DNA of 64,000 nt from Adiantum capillus-veneris. Lineage: Eukaryota; Streptophyta; Polypodiopsida; Polypodiales; Pteridaceae. Both the position numbers and the translations under genes were made by a program. The stretch lies in the NCBI GenBank assembly GCA_014529385.2, contig CM043962.1, forward strand, positions 130,024,574 to 130,088,573, in the 5' to 3' direction. Shown piece by piece: positions 13,901 to 25,859 of the stretch (positions are counted from its first letter, which is position 1; the number at the start of each line of letters is the position of its first letter). A model generated the notes under the pieces. The model was not told where the DNA came from. It saw only the letters and a program-made list of their open reading frames with translations, and did not search any database.

Positions 13901-14567
13901 TGTCGCACCGTGTTGTCTCGACATAATTATGACTTTCTCGTACTGCCCCGATGTATTTACGGTATTGTTTTTATAAGAATAATTCCCGTAAAAATCCCAT
14001 TTGGTCCCGTTTTTTCTCCGAGTGATCATTTTTAAATCCGACGAAGACTAAAATTAATATTTTTATGGTTAGGTCATCCTAAGAAGCACATTGCTTTTCA
14101 AAAATGTTGAAAAGCACAAAAAGCTAAAAATAGTGTAAAAAGAAAAAAAAAACTTCTAAAATTGAACCACAGGTCCCTTTGTCCACTGGAATAAGAAAGC
14201 GGACCTGCTTTTCACTAAAAAGCACTAAAAAATCATGAAAACCTAAAAATAGCATAAAAAGAACTTGAAAAGCAGATTTTTATAAAATTGAATCATAGCT
14301 TCCTTGGAACACGTAGGTTAAGACCGTGCTTTTTGCAAAAAAGCACCTAAAAGCATAAAAAGCATGAAAAAGCTAAAAATAGCGGATTTTCTCAAAACTG
14401 AACCAAACGTCCGTCTGACCTATTGGAACATGGAAATGACATTTCTTTTTAATTTAGAACCTTACAATGCTATCAATCAAGCATATTAAATCAAAATTGG
14501 ACAAAAATAGATATTGAAAGGTAATTTTCTTATTTTTAAAAGAGACCCAAAAATTGAGGATCTTACA
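10902..14567 (-). repeat. 3' LTR of the chromovirus
   Basis: It is a direct copy of 22023-25744 with base changes and indels. The minus-strand reading starts TGTAAGATCC and ends GTATCTCTCA. The inner edge abuts the polypurine tract. The part around 14040-14420 is built of words like AAAAGCACTAAAAA, a low-complexity stretch present in both copies. Confidence 0.93.
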
Positions 14568-14580
14568 TCTTCCCACACTT
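14568..14580 (-). promoter_or_regulatory. Polypurine tract of the chromovirus
   Basis: The minus-strand reading is AAGTGTGGGAAGA, directly upstream of TGTAAGATCC, the start of the 3' LTR. Position and composition fit a plus-strand primer. Confidence 0.8.
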
Positions 14581-14589
14581 GAAAAGTTT

Positions 14590-14840
14590 GAGGTGTCCTC
14601 ACCTGACATGAAATCTGGGTAATTTAGTCTCATTACATCATCACATTCCCAAGTGGCATCTTCCTAAGGATACGTTGACTATGTAACAAGGTGTTCAATA
14701 ATGGTTCGATTACGTAGAAGCTTAGTTCTACTTTTAAGTATCACTTCGGGATATACTTCAAACGTTTCATCAGTAGAGGTAGATAATAGAGAATCATCAA
14801 GAATGTGTTGTGGATCAGGTACGTACTTTTTGAGTAAGCT
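14590..14840 (-). pseudogene. Chromodomain remnant at the end of pol
   Basis: The minus-strand translation gives LLKKYVPDPQHI, then ILKSRTKLLRNRTIIEHLV, then after a stop STYP and EDATWECDD. This is the chromodomain pattern found at the C-terminus of chromoviral integrase (R-x3-LRNR, the aromatic WKGYP-like step, EDATWE). In live elements this domain steers integration to marked chromatin. Here the conserved tryptophan-lysine step is lost at a stop codon. Confidence 0.75.
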
Positions 14841-14959
14841 GATGTGAAAGATATCATGTACTTTTATGTGTGGTGCAACAAGAGTCTGTAAGCTTGATCA
14901 TCATTAATCCTCTTTGTGATTATAAAAGGTCGACAATATATGACACTGAGCTTCTTACA

Positions 14960-15960
14960 CTTTCCCATTGATAAGGAACTATGTTTGGGTTTCACTCTCA
15001 AAAATACCATATTGTCCTCTTTAAAAAGCCTAATAGATCGTTTTGGGTCAGCATAAATCTTTTGTCTATCTTGAGTAGTGTTAATATCCTACCATATAGG
15101 ATCAGTTTGTACTTGCATTTCATCCAACATTTCTTGGGATGCTTGAACTCGTATGAGAGGGTCTGTCTATTTGAGTGGAGTAAGATACTCTTTTCATACA
15201 ATGCTTGAAAAGAAGACATCTCAATTGAGCGTTGGAATGAGGATTATACGCAAATTCAACCAAATAAAAATATCTAGTCCATTTACTCTGCTCATGCATA
15301 CAATAAGCTCTTAACATGTCTTCAATGATTTGATTTGTTCTTTCTGTATTCCCATCAGTTTGAGGGTGACAAGTATTACTAAAGGCCAATTGGGTTCTTG
15401 TAGCTGAGAATAAGGCTTTTCAAAATTTTGAGGTCAACTTTGTATCATGATCAGAAATTAATCGTCAAGGTAAACTGTGATACATGAAAACATCTTTTAT
15501 GAAGACTTGAGCTATATCCGTAAAAGTTTTCTTGATTGAAAATAAATGTGTCATTTTTGTAAGTATATCAATGACCACAAAAATAGAGTGATATCCCAGA
15601 GATGTAGGAAGTCCTATAATCAAATCCATGGATATGCATTTCCACTTCATTTGTGGTGCATCAATAGGTTGAAGCTTATCGGGGTGTCGAACTCATTAAA
15701 CTTTGATACGTTGACATGTTAAACATCTTGTAACATAGCTCACAAATCACGCATTAGTCCTAGCCAAAAGAAACTCTTCCTTGCAGTAGAGTAAGTTTTA
15801 ATGTATCCTGGGTGTCCTGCTATAAATATTTCATGAGCTTCCTATAATATCTGAAGTTTGACTCCACCTTGATTTGGGATACAAAGACGGTTATTGAAGT
15901 AAAGTTTATTGCCTTTAATGTGGAAGCCTTTGATTTGCGTCTCTTGCTTCTCCCTGTGAT
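14960..15960 (-). pseudogene. Integrase pseudogene of the chromovirus
   Basis: From right to left: the zinc-binding part (AHEIFIAGHPGYIKT, then FFWLGLMRDL and a damaged Cys pair) at about 15850-15720; the catalytic core with the first Asp in ISMDLIIGLPTS and FVVIDILTKMTHLF at 15650-15465; the second Asp region (SDHDTKL in shifted frame) near 15450; and the Glu in CHPQTDGNTERTNQIIEDM at about 15370-15310. The rest of the C-terminal domain runs to about 14960. Stops and frame changes separate the segments, so the enzyme is not made. Confidence 0.85.
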
Positions 15961-16039
15961 TACTTAAGTTCATCAAGTATTGAATTCTTATGTAATACCG
16001 GTCCTGACTTCTCAAATAAGGTAGTAGAGATTGTGACAA

Positions 16040-16420
16040 CCGCTATGATACTCGTTCCACTTAAGGGATCGGCCACAAGATTTTCCTTCCCAGGTTTATA
16101 TTTGATTCCAAAATCATATTCGCATAACAATTCCATCCATCTTTGTTGCCACATATTAAGGTCAGGTTGGGTGTAGATCCACATTAGGATTTTATGGTTG
16201 GTATGTAGTTCAAATCTCCTTCCAAGAAGATAATGTTGCCATACTTTGAGAGCATGCACAATGGCCAATAATTCCAAGTCATGCATCGTAGGATAATTTC
16301 ACTTAGGTATACGTAACTTATGAGATTCATAAGCTATTGGTTTTCCTTCTTGAGACAGAACGCCTCCGATTGCTTGTCCACTTGCATTAGTGAGCACAAT
16401 GAATGTCTTTGAGAAGTCTG
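16040..16420 (-). pseudogene. RNase H pseudogene of the chromovirus (native copy)
   Basis: The frame carries TFIVLTNASGQAIGGVLSQE, then a stop, then YPTMHDLELLAIVHALKVW and YLLGRRFELHTNHKIL, ending in YKPGKENLVADPLSG. This is the standard Ty3/gypsy RNase H arrangement. The first catalytic Asp (usually TDAS) reads TNAS here, so that residue is lost as well. Confidence 0.88.
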
Positions 16421-16559
16421 GAAGCTACAGTATTGGAGCATTTACCAAATCTCCTTTGGGTTTCTCAAAACTAGCTTGAGCATGTTCATTCCAAGTAAAC
16501 ACTTTAGCCTTCTTAAGTGTATTAGTCAATGGAAATGTAATCTTAGCGTAGCTTTGAAT

Positions 16560-17360
16560 AAAGGTACGATATCATCTTTTTAAACTAAGAAATCCACATA
16601 CTTCTTGTAATGATTTTGGTGTAGGCTAAGCTATAACAACTTTGATCTTACTTGGATCACTAGAAACACCATCCTTGGATACAATAAATTCCAAATATTC
16701 CACCTTGTCAGTGAAAGGTGCATTTGCTACGTTTAGCATAAAGTTAACTTTGACGAAATAGTTCACATACTTGTCGCACATGCTGTGCATATTCTTCTGT
16801 GTTTCTTGAGTAAACCATGATATCATCAAAGAAGACAAGAAAAAAATCATCAAGGCGCTCTCAAAATACGTCGGTCATGAGATGGTTAAAAGTTGGAGGA
16901 GCATTTGTAAGTCCAAAAGGAATTACTGTAAATTCATAATGTCCAAAACGAGTATTAAATCATGTCTTTGGTACATCCTCCTCTTTGATTTGGATTTGGT
17001 AATACCTTGACTTAAGATCAATTTTTGTGAAGATAGATGTTCCATGTAATCAGTCAAGCAGCTCATCAATACTTGGTATTGCATACTTATTCTTGACTAT
17101 TACCTAGTTCAATCCACAATATCAATACAAAGACGTAGTGTACCATCCTTCTTCCAATTAAAGAGAACAGGAGTACTCCATGGAGAAATGCTGGGTCGAA
17201 TGAAACCTTGTTCAAGAAGTTGAGTTAGCTGCTCCTTGAGCTCCACAGATCTAGGTACCGACATTTTGTATGGTCTATCGACAATTGTTTGAGCTCCTAG
17301 AGTAAGATCTATTGCATGATCAGCATCACGGTTGGACAGTAACTGTGAAAGTTCTTCGAG
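16560..17360 (-). pseudogene. Reverse transcriptase pseudogene of the chromovirus
   Basis: Motifs appear in order on the minus strand: IDLTLGAQTIVDRPYKM, ELKEQLTQLLEQGFIRPS, STPVLFNWKKDGTLRLCID, then across frameshifts the FGHYEFTV and [11 protein letters not shown]-like steps, and the catalytic VFFDDIMVYS at about 16810-16840. Length and order match Ty3/gypsy RT. At least four frame breaks are present. Confidence 0.88.
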
Positions 17361-17519
17361 AAATACATAATCATATTATCCATTTGAGTTTGAGTGAATC
17401 TATCTTCTTCTCCGTAGGGTTAAGCTTTATTGTGTAAATTCTTTCATTCTTCCTATGACTCTTCATAAGTTTGGTAAAGTTCACTAGTCTGAGTTTAGGC
17501 TTTTCCCGTTTCCCAGTAA

Positions 17520-17960
17520 CTATAACCCTAGAGTTTTGGTTATTTTCAAACAAAAGAGCTTGATGATCTGTGAAGAACACGAATTTGTTTGCGAGCAGAT
17601 AATTCCAAAATTTATTTACAGCATAAATCATTCCTAACCCCTCTCTTTCGGTGGTTGTGTAGTTCTTTTCCGTACTGTTTAACTGTCGTCTTGCATAACA
17701 AAATGGAAAATCCATTTTTCTGTCTCCAGGTTGAGCCAGAATACTCCCGATTGCATATGCAGAATCATCAATGTGAACATGGAATATCTTTTCCCAATCC
17801 GGTGCTTTAAGTACAGGTGCTGATACAAGGTTTTCCTTCAGCTTTTGGAATGAAGTTTCACACTCCTCGGTCCAGTCAAAATTGACTAGAAAACGATACA
17901 GAGGTTGTGCGATGATTGCATATATACATATATATGAATCTTCGATAATACCAAAGCTAG
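17520..17960 (-). pseudogene. Second, ectopic RNase H fragment upstream of RT
   Basis: An almost unbroken frame reads FDWTEECETSFQKLKENL, then KIFHVHIDDSAYAIGSILAQ and LNSTEKNYTTTEREGLGMIY, and stops matching just after FFTDHQALLF. It is the connection region plus the start of RNase H of a Ty3/gypsy element from another lineage, with the catalytic HIDDS, TEREG and TDHQA steps present. It lies between protease and RT, where no RNase H belongs. The element's own RNase H is at 16040-16420. It is better preserved than the surrounding pol, which suggests a later insertion or template switch. Confidence 0.82.
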
Positions 17961-17982
17961 CGCTAGAATCTAGAATCCAATT

Positions 17983-18510
17983 CTACGCATAACCCTGATC
18001 CTGTGCAACCAAAGCATATGGAATGATATCTACAGTGAAGATGAGGACATCTAAGGATTTTTTTGTCACCTTTGTGTGAATCACTGCTCGCATAACATGC
18101 ATCACTAGAGGAGTAGCGTCCTCTATTGTAGTGGAAGGTTTGGGAGACTCAATCACGTTGATCTCCTCAATCTTTACAATACTTTTGCCTTTGTCAGACT
18201 TATCCTTTTGCATAGTTTTTTGGTCTCCAAGCGTTTTTACAATGTATGTGAGCATCATTGTTTTTAACCCAATCCATTCCTAGGATTCTAGAATAGATTC
18301 CTATGGGTAAGACTTTTGAAGTTTGCAGAAGTATTGTGTCAAAAACAAAATTCAAGTTACCCCCTGAAGTAGAATATTTAACCTTCCTACCCATAGCTAA
18401 TTCCAATGTAAGGTCTATATCAGGGTGTTCAGGCAAAATGAGATTTCTGATGCACTTAGGAGATATCAAAGAATGTGTACTCCCTGAATCAATCAATAAG
18501 GTAAAATGGT
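17983..18510 (-). pseudogene. Aspartic protease pseudogene of the chromovirus
   Basis: MIDSGSTHSLIS carries the catalytic DSG. The frame continues through LILPEHPDIDLTLELAMG to YSRILGMDWVKNNDAHIHC, the usual end of the gypsy protease fold. A frame change follows, and a second frame runs from 18258 to 17983 before the ectopic RNase H fragment. The protease would cut the gag-pol polyprotein. Confidence 0.82.
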
Positions 18511-18559
18511 TACCTCAATACTCCATCGGGGTTTGAGTTACTAAAAATTGTTCATTCAC

Positions 18560-19704
18560 TCCCTGATGTTTAATTGCAGCATGAACATACATGTTTGCCT
18601 GATTTCCTTCGCCTCTAGCCCCCAGAGCTCTGTTAATTTGAGGTCTTCCTTGAGGTCTTTAACCTCCTCCTCCCGTTGGACGAGGTTGATGGTTAACATT
18701 TCCATTGTTGTTATTGTTGGCAGGCGATCCATTTCGAACAAAAGGTGGATTACTTGGTCTAGAGTTCCCTTGGCTTTGAAGTTGTCTCTGACTTTGGTTA
18801 AAGTTTTGTTGATTGAAGTTCCTCTGAATTGTAGATGGTCTAGGTCTAAAATTTCCAAAATTCTGATTCAGGTTGAAGTTTCTACATTCGTAGTTGTCCA
18901 CCAATTTTGTGAATCTTGAATTTTTAAATGGACAATCATCCTAGACTGATGACTATGATCAAGACAAGTGTATCACAAGTAATCATGTCTGGCCTTCATA
19001 CGTAATAAGTTCTCTCTTCTTTGTTGTGGATTTTCTAGACCTTTGTTCCTCCTCGGGACAAGGCCTTTTTATTTCACAAACAAGAGCAGGTTCTGGTTTC
19101 CTCTTTTCGATATTGGATGACTCTATCTCAATGGGTTTTCCTGCATTAAGGATATTTGCAGAATTGACGAAGACTCTAGAGTCTAGTCTTTATAGGATTA
19201 TGTAACCCTGACACGAATCCAGCTACCTTGACCTCTTGAGTCATCTCTACTAGACCATACTTGACAAGAGTTAAGAAATGTTGATAGTACGATTCCAGAT
19301 CTCCGGTTTCGTAAGTACAATCAAGAAACTCATTCATACGGTCTGAATGATAAACTTTGTTCTGATAATTCTTCTTGAGCTGGGTTTTAAGATAATCCCA
19401 AGTTGTTGCATAAGGATCGACATTGTTTTCTATCCAATGGTCTCTCCACCAATGCTTGGCTATTTTCTCTACTTTGAACTTAGCGATGTTAGCTTTATTT
19501 ACTGTAGATGAATGAGCCAAATCAAAGTATTCGTCTATACGCTCAATCCAATCTTCAGAACCTTGCCTATATCTTTGCCTTCCCCGCTAAAGTTTCTAGG
19601 TGAGACTTACAAAGCATAGCATCGATGTCTCTATCAATGATGGTGTGTTGAGGGACAATAGGCGCATTTGCATTAGTAGCAACTGCATTTCCTCTAGGAG
19701 GCAT
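18560..19704 (-). pseudogene. gag: Gag pseudogene of the chromovirus
   Basis: The likely start is the ATG at 19704 (MPPRGNAVATNANAP). After a frameshift the conserved gag domain follows: WIERIDEYFDLAHSS, AKHWWRDHW, and LKNYQNKVYHSDRMNEFL-like helices at 19520-19176. Downstream is an Asn/Gln/Arg-rich tail (NRPRPSTIQRNFNQQNFNQ-like, 18904-18659) preceded by a broken Cys/His knuckle at about 18950-19000 (TCLDHSHQ...DCPFKN across frames). It would form the virus-like particle. Several stops rule out expression. Confidence 0.82.
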
Positions 19705-20299
19705 GGTAACTTACTGCACCATATCAACCAAAGTCACACTTAGTACAATATTATAATCTGCTTGAAGTCTTTTAAGCCAAATAGAATAGACAATTGAGAA
19801 TAAAATGAGAGAGAATAGGAGAAGAATAATGAATAAATTAATTCAATATCTAAATCATAAAACTTTGGGGTTCCAGAAAGTCTACAAAGTGTCTTGAAAG
19901 TTTCTAATAGATTCTAATGGCTCTGACATAATGCACCCAATAATAGCCATTGTGACATCCTTTCACCAATGGAGCATAGCTATCCCATTCCTTGATTATA
20001 TCAAGTGGGTGATCCCAATAATCTTTTTTTATCTTTGGTCGAAACATTTCTTCATTAGCGTGTGAATCATACCATTGTTGGCTAAGAGATCTATTAGCTA
20101 CAAGTACTCCCAGTGTAGGTGATACCCATCTTGAATTGAAAAAGAAATTGAGAGAGAATCTTGATAATTGAGAGAAGAATCTATCAAGATTGTCTCTCTA
20201 TCTCTATTTCATCTTTTGAACAACAAAAAAGGAGAGAGAACTTCATGAAATCTCTCTGTCTCTCTTTCTTTCCCTTAATTAACTGCATGGCGTCTCTCA

Positions 20300-20378
<79 letters not shown>

Positions 20379-22022
20379 CTTTGCCCAGCAAGCCCTCTAC
20401 CACCCGTCCTTTTCCCTCTTGGGTCCTTGAATTGATAGTTGATGGAATTATGCAAGATAGCTTAGGTGGACATTACAATTTTCTTTCATGAAGGGAGAAG
20501 GAAAATTATGGTAGAATCTGCTGTAGCGAGAGAGAGATTTAGAGAGAGAGAGAGAGAGCTATGGTTACGAAGGAGGGGATAATGGCTAGTATAGAGGAGC
20601 AAGGTAAAGCTACTGGCGGGCAACGAGATTTGAGCATGCAAATGTGGGCCTAGGCACTATGGGCGATGGCTAAGACAAGGGTTATGAAAGTAGCCAACGT
20701 AGGGGCAGGGGAGCGGGGAGTTATGGCAAGGGTGATGGTGAGAGGGAGAGGGTTTTTCAACCTTAGTATGGATGGAATCTTTGTTATAATAGCAGAGCGA
20801 GTAAGTAAGTGTCATTCGCATTTCGTTGTGAACTATTGCCTTCTTGTACCCGAAGTAGTCATTGAAGTAAGAAAAATTCTTTTGGAAATACATCCGGTGT
20901 GTGCCACCCATCAAAGCTGTGTATATTTGCACAGTCTTCAAGGCATTGGGGTTTGTTATAGGCATTGTATAAAACTTTTACATGACAAGTATTATGGATT
21001 AGTGACATTCCAAATAAGTCAAAGAACAACTTTCAAGGTACCAGGCTAAAGGAATGTTGGTCGTTGGTTTGGCATTGACGGACCCATGCATTGAACATAA
21101 CAATATTGAAACATCCCGTAGCCATATCTTGTGTAAAACCACTCGGGAGTTTATCTAGACAATTAAGAAGACCTATCTAAAAACAAGACAAGGAGAGAGA
21201 AAACTTAGTATATATGTGAATCAAAACTGAGTCTATGTCTCTTTTATTTATCAAAATTTGATTTTTATGATTTCATTATAATATTATGGATGTCTTGGAG
21301 CCAACTCTCTCGATATTCTTTTAACTCTCATAAAAGGGTATTCTCTCAGACCTCCCACACAACAACATGGTGTATAGTTATCTTCTAGTTTTTCTTTTCC
21401 TATGACAGTTGCAAGAGCTTCAAACTTCTTAGCAACTTCAGCAATCCTTAACATTTGGGAGCACATTGTCAAGTAGTAGAACATGTCTTCAAGGCCTACC
21501 ATATTCTGAGTTGAAGTAGCCTGAGGTTGACAAACCAATCTCTCTGACTATCATCAATAGATAAAGAATTGGTGGAACGGTTCTTGGTGACGGGTAAGGT
21601 AACTACCGTCAACACTCTTCCAACACGTTGTGCATCTTGGCATGCTGAAGACTTTGGTCCTCATTCATCCTTTGATAATCGTGTTTCCATATTGTTGAAC
21701 ACTATGGCCAAGACCTCATTCCCCTGGCTAAAGCATTCAAATGTCACTCTCGGAGCCATTTGTTACTACAAAATAAACATTCAAAGAAATTACAATGCCG
21801 TTGTTGAACACTTCCACCACTTCACCGTAATTCAAACCAATTACTTCCATTTAGCAAGACAAGCCAAGCAGGTACCACCAACCAATGTTATTTTAGATGC
21901 ATTATGAATACAATTTTCTTTGACAAACAACATGCATGAATGCATGCACGATGCATAACTAACCCGGCTAGTATCAGGCTTTAGGCTATCCCCATAACCT
22001 TAAGCATAGGATCTAAACCAGG
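19705..22022 (-). other. Long leader between gag and the 5' LTR
   Basis: 2.3 kb without any recognisable protein. It contains a (CT)n tract at 20301-20376 and a short (GA)n run at about 20538-20560. Open frames on both strands around 20660-21049 overlap each other and match nothing I know. Directly inside the LTR the minus-strand sequence is CCTGGTTTAGATCC; TGGTTTAGATCC would be the primer-binding site by position, but I cannot assign its tRNA. Confidence 0.55.
20301..20376. repeat. (CT)n microsatellite
   Basis: About 38 uninterrupted dinucleotides in the chromovirus leader. Confidence 0.95.
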
Positions 22023-24462
22023 TGAGAGATACCCCTCCCCAGGGGTCTATGCACAAAATACACAATTTACATTTTTATACAATTTTCAATATACATCAGA
22101 GTTGCAGAAGCGTTTGCATGGAAGGGGGGCTCTCAGCGCCCGACCAAGCATGGAGTTTAGGCCATGAGAAAGACTCCATCCAGAGGCACCTAGCGACTAG
22201 TGCTACCCCTGAATGGGTGTTATGAATGAAACTGTACTCAAGAAAAATATAACATTGTGGAGGGTGAATATATGTGTACACCGCATCACAGGAAGAGAGT
22301 GAGAGAGTATAGTGGAGGATGAAATAGAGTGCATAGAGACATGAGAGAATGACAACAGAGAATATTTTAAATGCCCCATCTAAATGAAACAGGAAACCAT
22401 GTATTAACACAATAAAAAACATGGGTATACCATAACATCAAAAAGTTTATGACAAAATAACTAGCAGAGTATCGGACCCTGTGTAGGGATTGACCGGTCC
22501 ACCCATCCAATTTCGCTCTACAATGGAGAATTTCACTTCACCAGGAGAAAGCTAGGACACCTCCAACCTACCCAAGCCAGACAAAAGTTGAGACCGTTTT
22601 GCCTCCCTCCATGAAGTTGAGCTCTGAAAGGATCCCAAGTACCAGTGGGTGGTAGGGTATCAATACCGACCATACCAGTTTAGGTGCCACGCCTCTTCGA
22701 TGCCCAGCATTGGATGTTTAGGAAAATCCAAGGCAAAATCCCCGATGCGTTATCCGTGTAGGTCATTCGATCCTCGATGCACTATCCCTGATCCAGCAAA
22801 GCCCTAGGTCAATGACCCGTTAGTCTAAGGCTAAGCGATTAAGGTGATCCTAGTCTTGTAGTGATGATGCCATGAGAAACATAACACATGAGTCCAATCA
22901 CTATAGCACTTTCCATATGCACAAACAATCTTTTCCAAGAAGCTAGACTGTACAAGGTCTCTACCTTTACACGTCTACCATAAACCATCCAAACCACTTC
23001 ATGATCTAATCCCAAAACCATAAACCATAATCCAATCACATGGGTGAGTACTCCACCGAACTCGGGTGAGGCACAACCAATCCTACATAACCACTTAGAA
23101 CATAACATGGTTGAACAATTTCGACAGTATAACCATATCCAAAAAAAAAGACACATCGGCTTCCAATATAAAATCACAACCATAATCCATGAGGGATCTC
23201 AACCCTTAACAACAAAACATATCTACAATGAACCAACTCCTATACTTGGAGTTTGACATATCCCTTGCAGTCAATCGGAGTCCTCACACATATGACTCGT
23301 AATACATGATCTTTTCATGCATAAAATAAGTTCAACTAGCAATTAAACATGGCATTTAAATCCAATTTTGACAACATCTAACCATGCAAATTTGATGCAT
23401 CATATCTATACTTCACCCCTCTAGCACATAGGGCTAGTTTTGACCTAGAAAGGTGGAAAGCAATCATATCCATGTACATGACGCATCCACATCAACCCAT
23501 AATGCTCCATACATCATATGATAACATTCCATCACCATAAACATGCTGCAAAACAGCTCCGATCTTTAGATCAACCATAAACTATAACCTCACACTTATG
23601 TAAAAAGCAACTTTTTGCCATTTTTGTGAAACATGCATAACATGCAAATGAAAGTGCCTGGCCTCAAACCAATGCATCAATCTCAACTCTGTAATATAGA
23701 CTAACACTCCATCACATCATTTTGCCCATATGATACTCACACAATAAACGGTAACACAAAAAGAAAGCCACTTTAATCATATCTGCCTATGCGGTTCGGG
23801 TTGACTAACCATGTACCCTCACATAAGTTTATGGGCAATCATGAAATCAACTCATAAAAAAAAATCATAAATCATACATAAGAGGCTCGCTTAACTCACG
23901 AAGTCATAGGTACTCCCTCTTGGTAGCAACCCTACACGCGTAGGTAAAACTGGTTATGGAATAATTAATAAGTCGCATACCAAAGGTGATAATGGAGACC
24001 TAAATAAATTGATCATCAAGTTTATTCAATATTTTCAATTGGTTAAGTGGGTTTTCCCATCCGGTGAATCTCTATGGTGGTTCTCCATGGAGCCTGGGGT
24101 CAAAAAGTTTGATTGTGCAGTGGCGAGCAAGCTGCTTTTTGACCATATCTCTTAGCTCATGCGTGATATTTAGATGACACCTAAGAGAGAAAATGTTATA
24201 AATGATGTGTTCCATCTTTGGTATAAAGGGTTCGGGTTGATTCATAACGGTTTGTGAGTTATGAAGAAAATAGTGTTCCTACCGCTTCTATGACGTGAAA
24301 CAAAAAGTGCTTTTCATGCACGTATGTGACCATAAACACATCGTGTGCATAAATAAACGTGTTAAACATGATAAGATAATCATGGGGCAACTTTGCAAGT
24401 CCTCGGAAAATCCATACATGCACTTTATATGAAAAAACAATCACCGAGAGGGTGACTACTAA

Positions 24463-24538
<76 letters not shown>

Positions 24539-25744
24539 GATGGCTATGGAGTTTAGAGCTTCTCACTGTGCTTTAGAATCGATTAGGGGCTATCAGAAGG
24601 CTTCTTGCTTTTCCGCAAGAGAGCGGTGACGAGAGCTACGTAGAGGTATTCACCACGAGAGCTTTCGAAGAGCGCGTATACCATGAAACGAGAGAGGAGA
24701 TAGTAATCAAGTAAAGAGAGGATCGGATATCCTGCTTCTTCTTCTTCTTGTATATCAGAGAGAAGAGATTATAGAGATAGTGATGAAGAGCTTGCACCAC
24801 TCCGTATAATAGATACGTATAGCCTTGCGGTAGTAGACGCAACAGACGACACTGAAAACTGAGCACTACAAGTTAGTTTATAGGCATTGTGCAAGACTGG
24901 AGTGACTCCCAAGGCAAAATCTAGCGCTAGTTTTTGGCCCAAGAATAGCTACAGCTTTTTTGAACTTTTCTAAAAACATGCCTTTGCTTTTGGTGGTCAA
25001 CTCTTCCACTTACCATTCAATTTTTACAGTAAAATTGATCAATTGAAAAGTATCCGGCCAACTAATGGAACCTTGGCAAGACTATGCTGCACCGTGTTAT
25101 CCCGACATAAGTATGACTTTCTCGTACTGTCCCGACGTATTTACGATACTACCTTTTATAAAAGTAATTCTCGTAAAAGTCCCTTTTGGTCCCGTTTTTC
25201 CTTCGGGTGATCATTTTTAAATCCGACGGAGACTAAATTAATATTTTTATGCTTAGGTCATCCTAAAAAGCGCATTAATTTTCAAAAATTCCAAAAATCA
25301 CAAAAAACTAAAAATATAAAAAGCAAAATTTTTCTAAAATTAAACCACGGGCTTTCATTGTCCACTAGAATAAGAAACTGGCCCCGCTTTTCACTAAAAA
25401 ACATTAAAAGTCATGAAAAGCTAAAAATAGCGTGAAAAGCACTTGAAAAGCAGATTTTTACAAAATTGAACCATAGCTTCGCTGGAAGACGTAGGCTAAG
25501 GATCCGACCCTGCTTTTTGAAAAAAAGCACCTAAAAGCTATAAAAAAAGCTAAAAATAGTGGATTTTTTTCAAAATGGAACCAAACGTCCGTCTGACGTA
25601 CTGGAACATGGAAATGACTTTGCTTTTTGCTTTAGAACCTTACAATGCTATCAATCAAACATCTTAAATCAAAATTTGATAAAAATAGATATTGAAAGCT
25701 ATTTTTCTTATTTTTAAAAGAGACCCAAATTTGCGAATCTTACA
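22023..25744 (-). repeat. 5' LTR of the chromovirus
   Basis: A direct repeat of 10902-14567. It contains a perfect (GA)n tract at about 24470-24533 where the other LTR has only a few repeats (about 13357-13371), so this tract grew after insertion. Other differences are scattered substitutions and small indels. Confidence 0.93.
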
Positions 25745-25859
25745 CTGTTATTGCCGCACACACAATCCTTTCTCTTTCTATTTTCCTTTGTTAGCCCGCG
25801 GCAATGCTAGCGGTTTTGTAATTTTCCTCTTAATGTGTTCTAGCTAGTCGAGAGAGAAA

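Larger units (their letters stand above)
10902..25744 (-). mobile_element. Ty3/gypsy chromovirus, 14.8 kb, Tekay/Del-like
   Basis: Two direct 3.7-kb LTRs (TGAGAGATACCCC...CTTACA on the plus strand) flank a 7.45-kb interior. On the minus strand the order is gag, protease, RT, RNase H, integrase, chromodomain. The bases outside are TTGTT on the left and CTGTT on the right, a 4/5 match to a 5-bp target duplication. A chromodomain at the end of pol defines chromoviruses; long LTRs favour Tekay/Del over CRM or Reina, but that lineage call is inference. All reading frames carry stops and frameshifts, and the LTRs differ visibly (more than one difference per ten bases over the first 200 bp), so the insertion is old. 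Confidence 0.92.

Noticed and set aside
20657-21049. Overlapping plus- and minus-strand ORFs in the chromovirus leader
   Set aside because: Both strands are open over the same bases, neither has a recognisable domain, and the other reading frames of the element are decayed.
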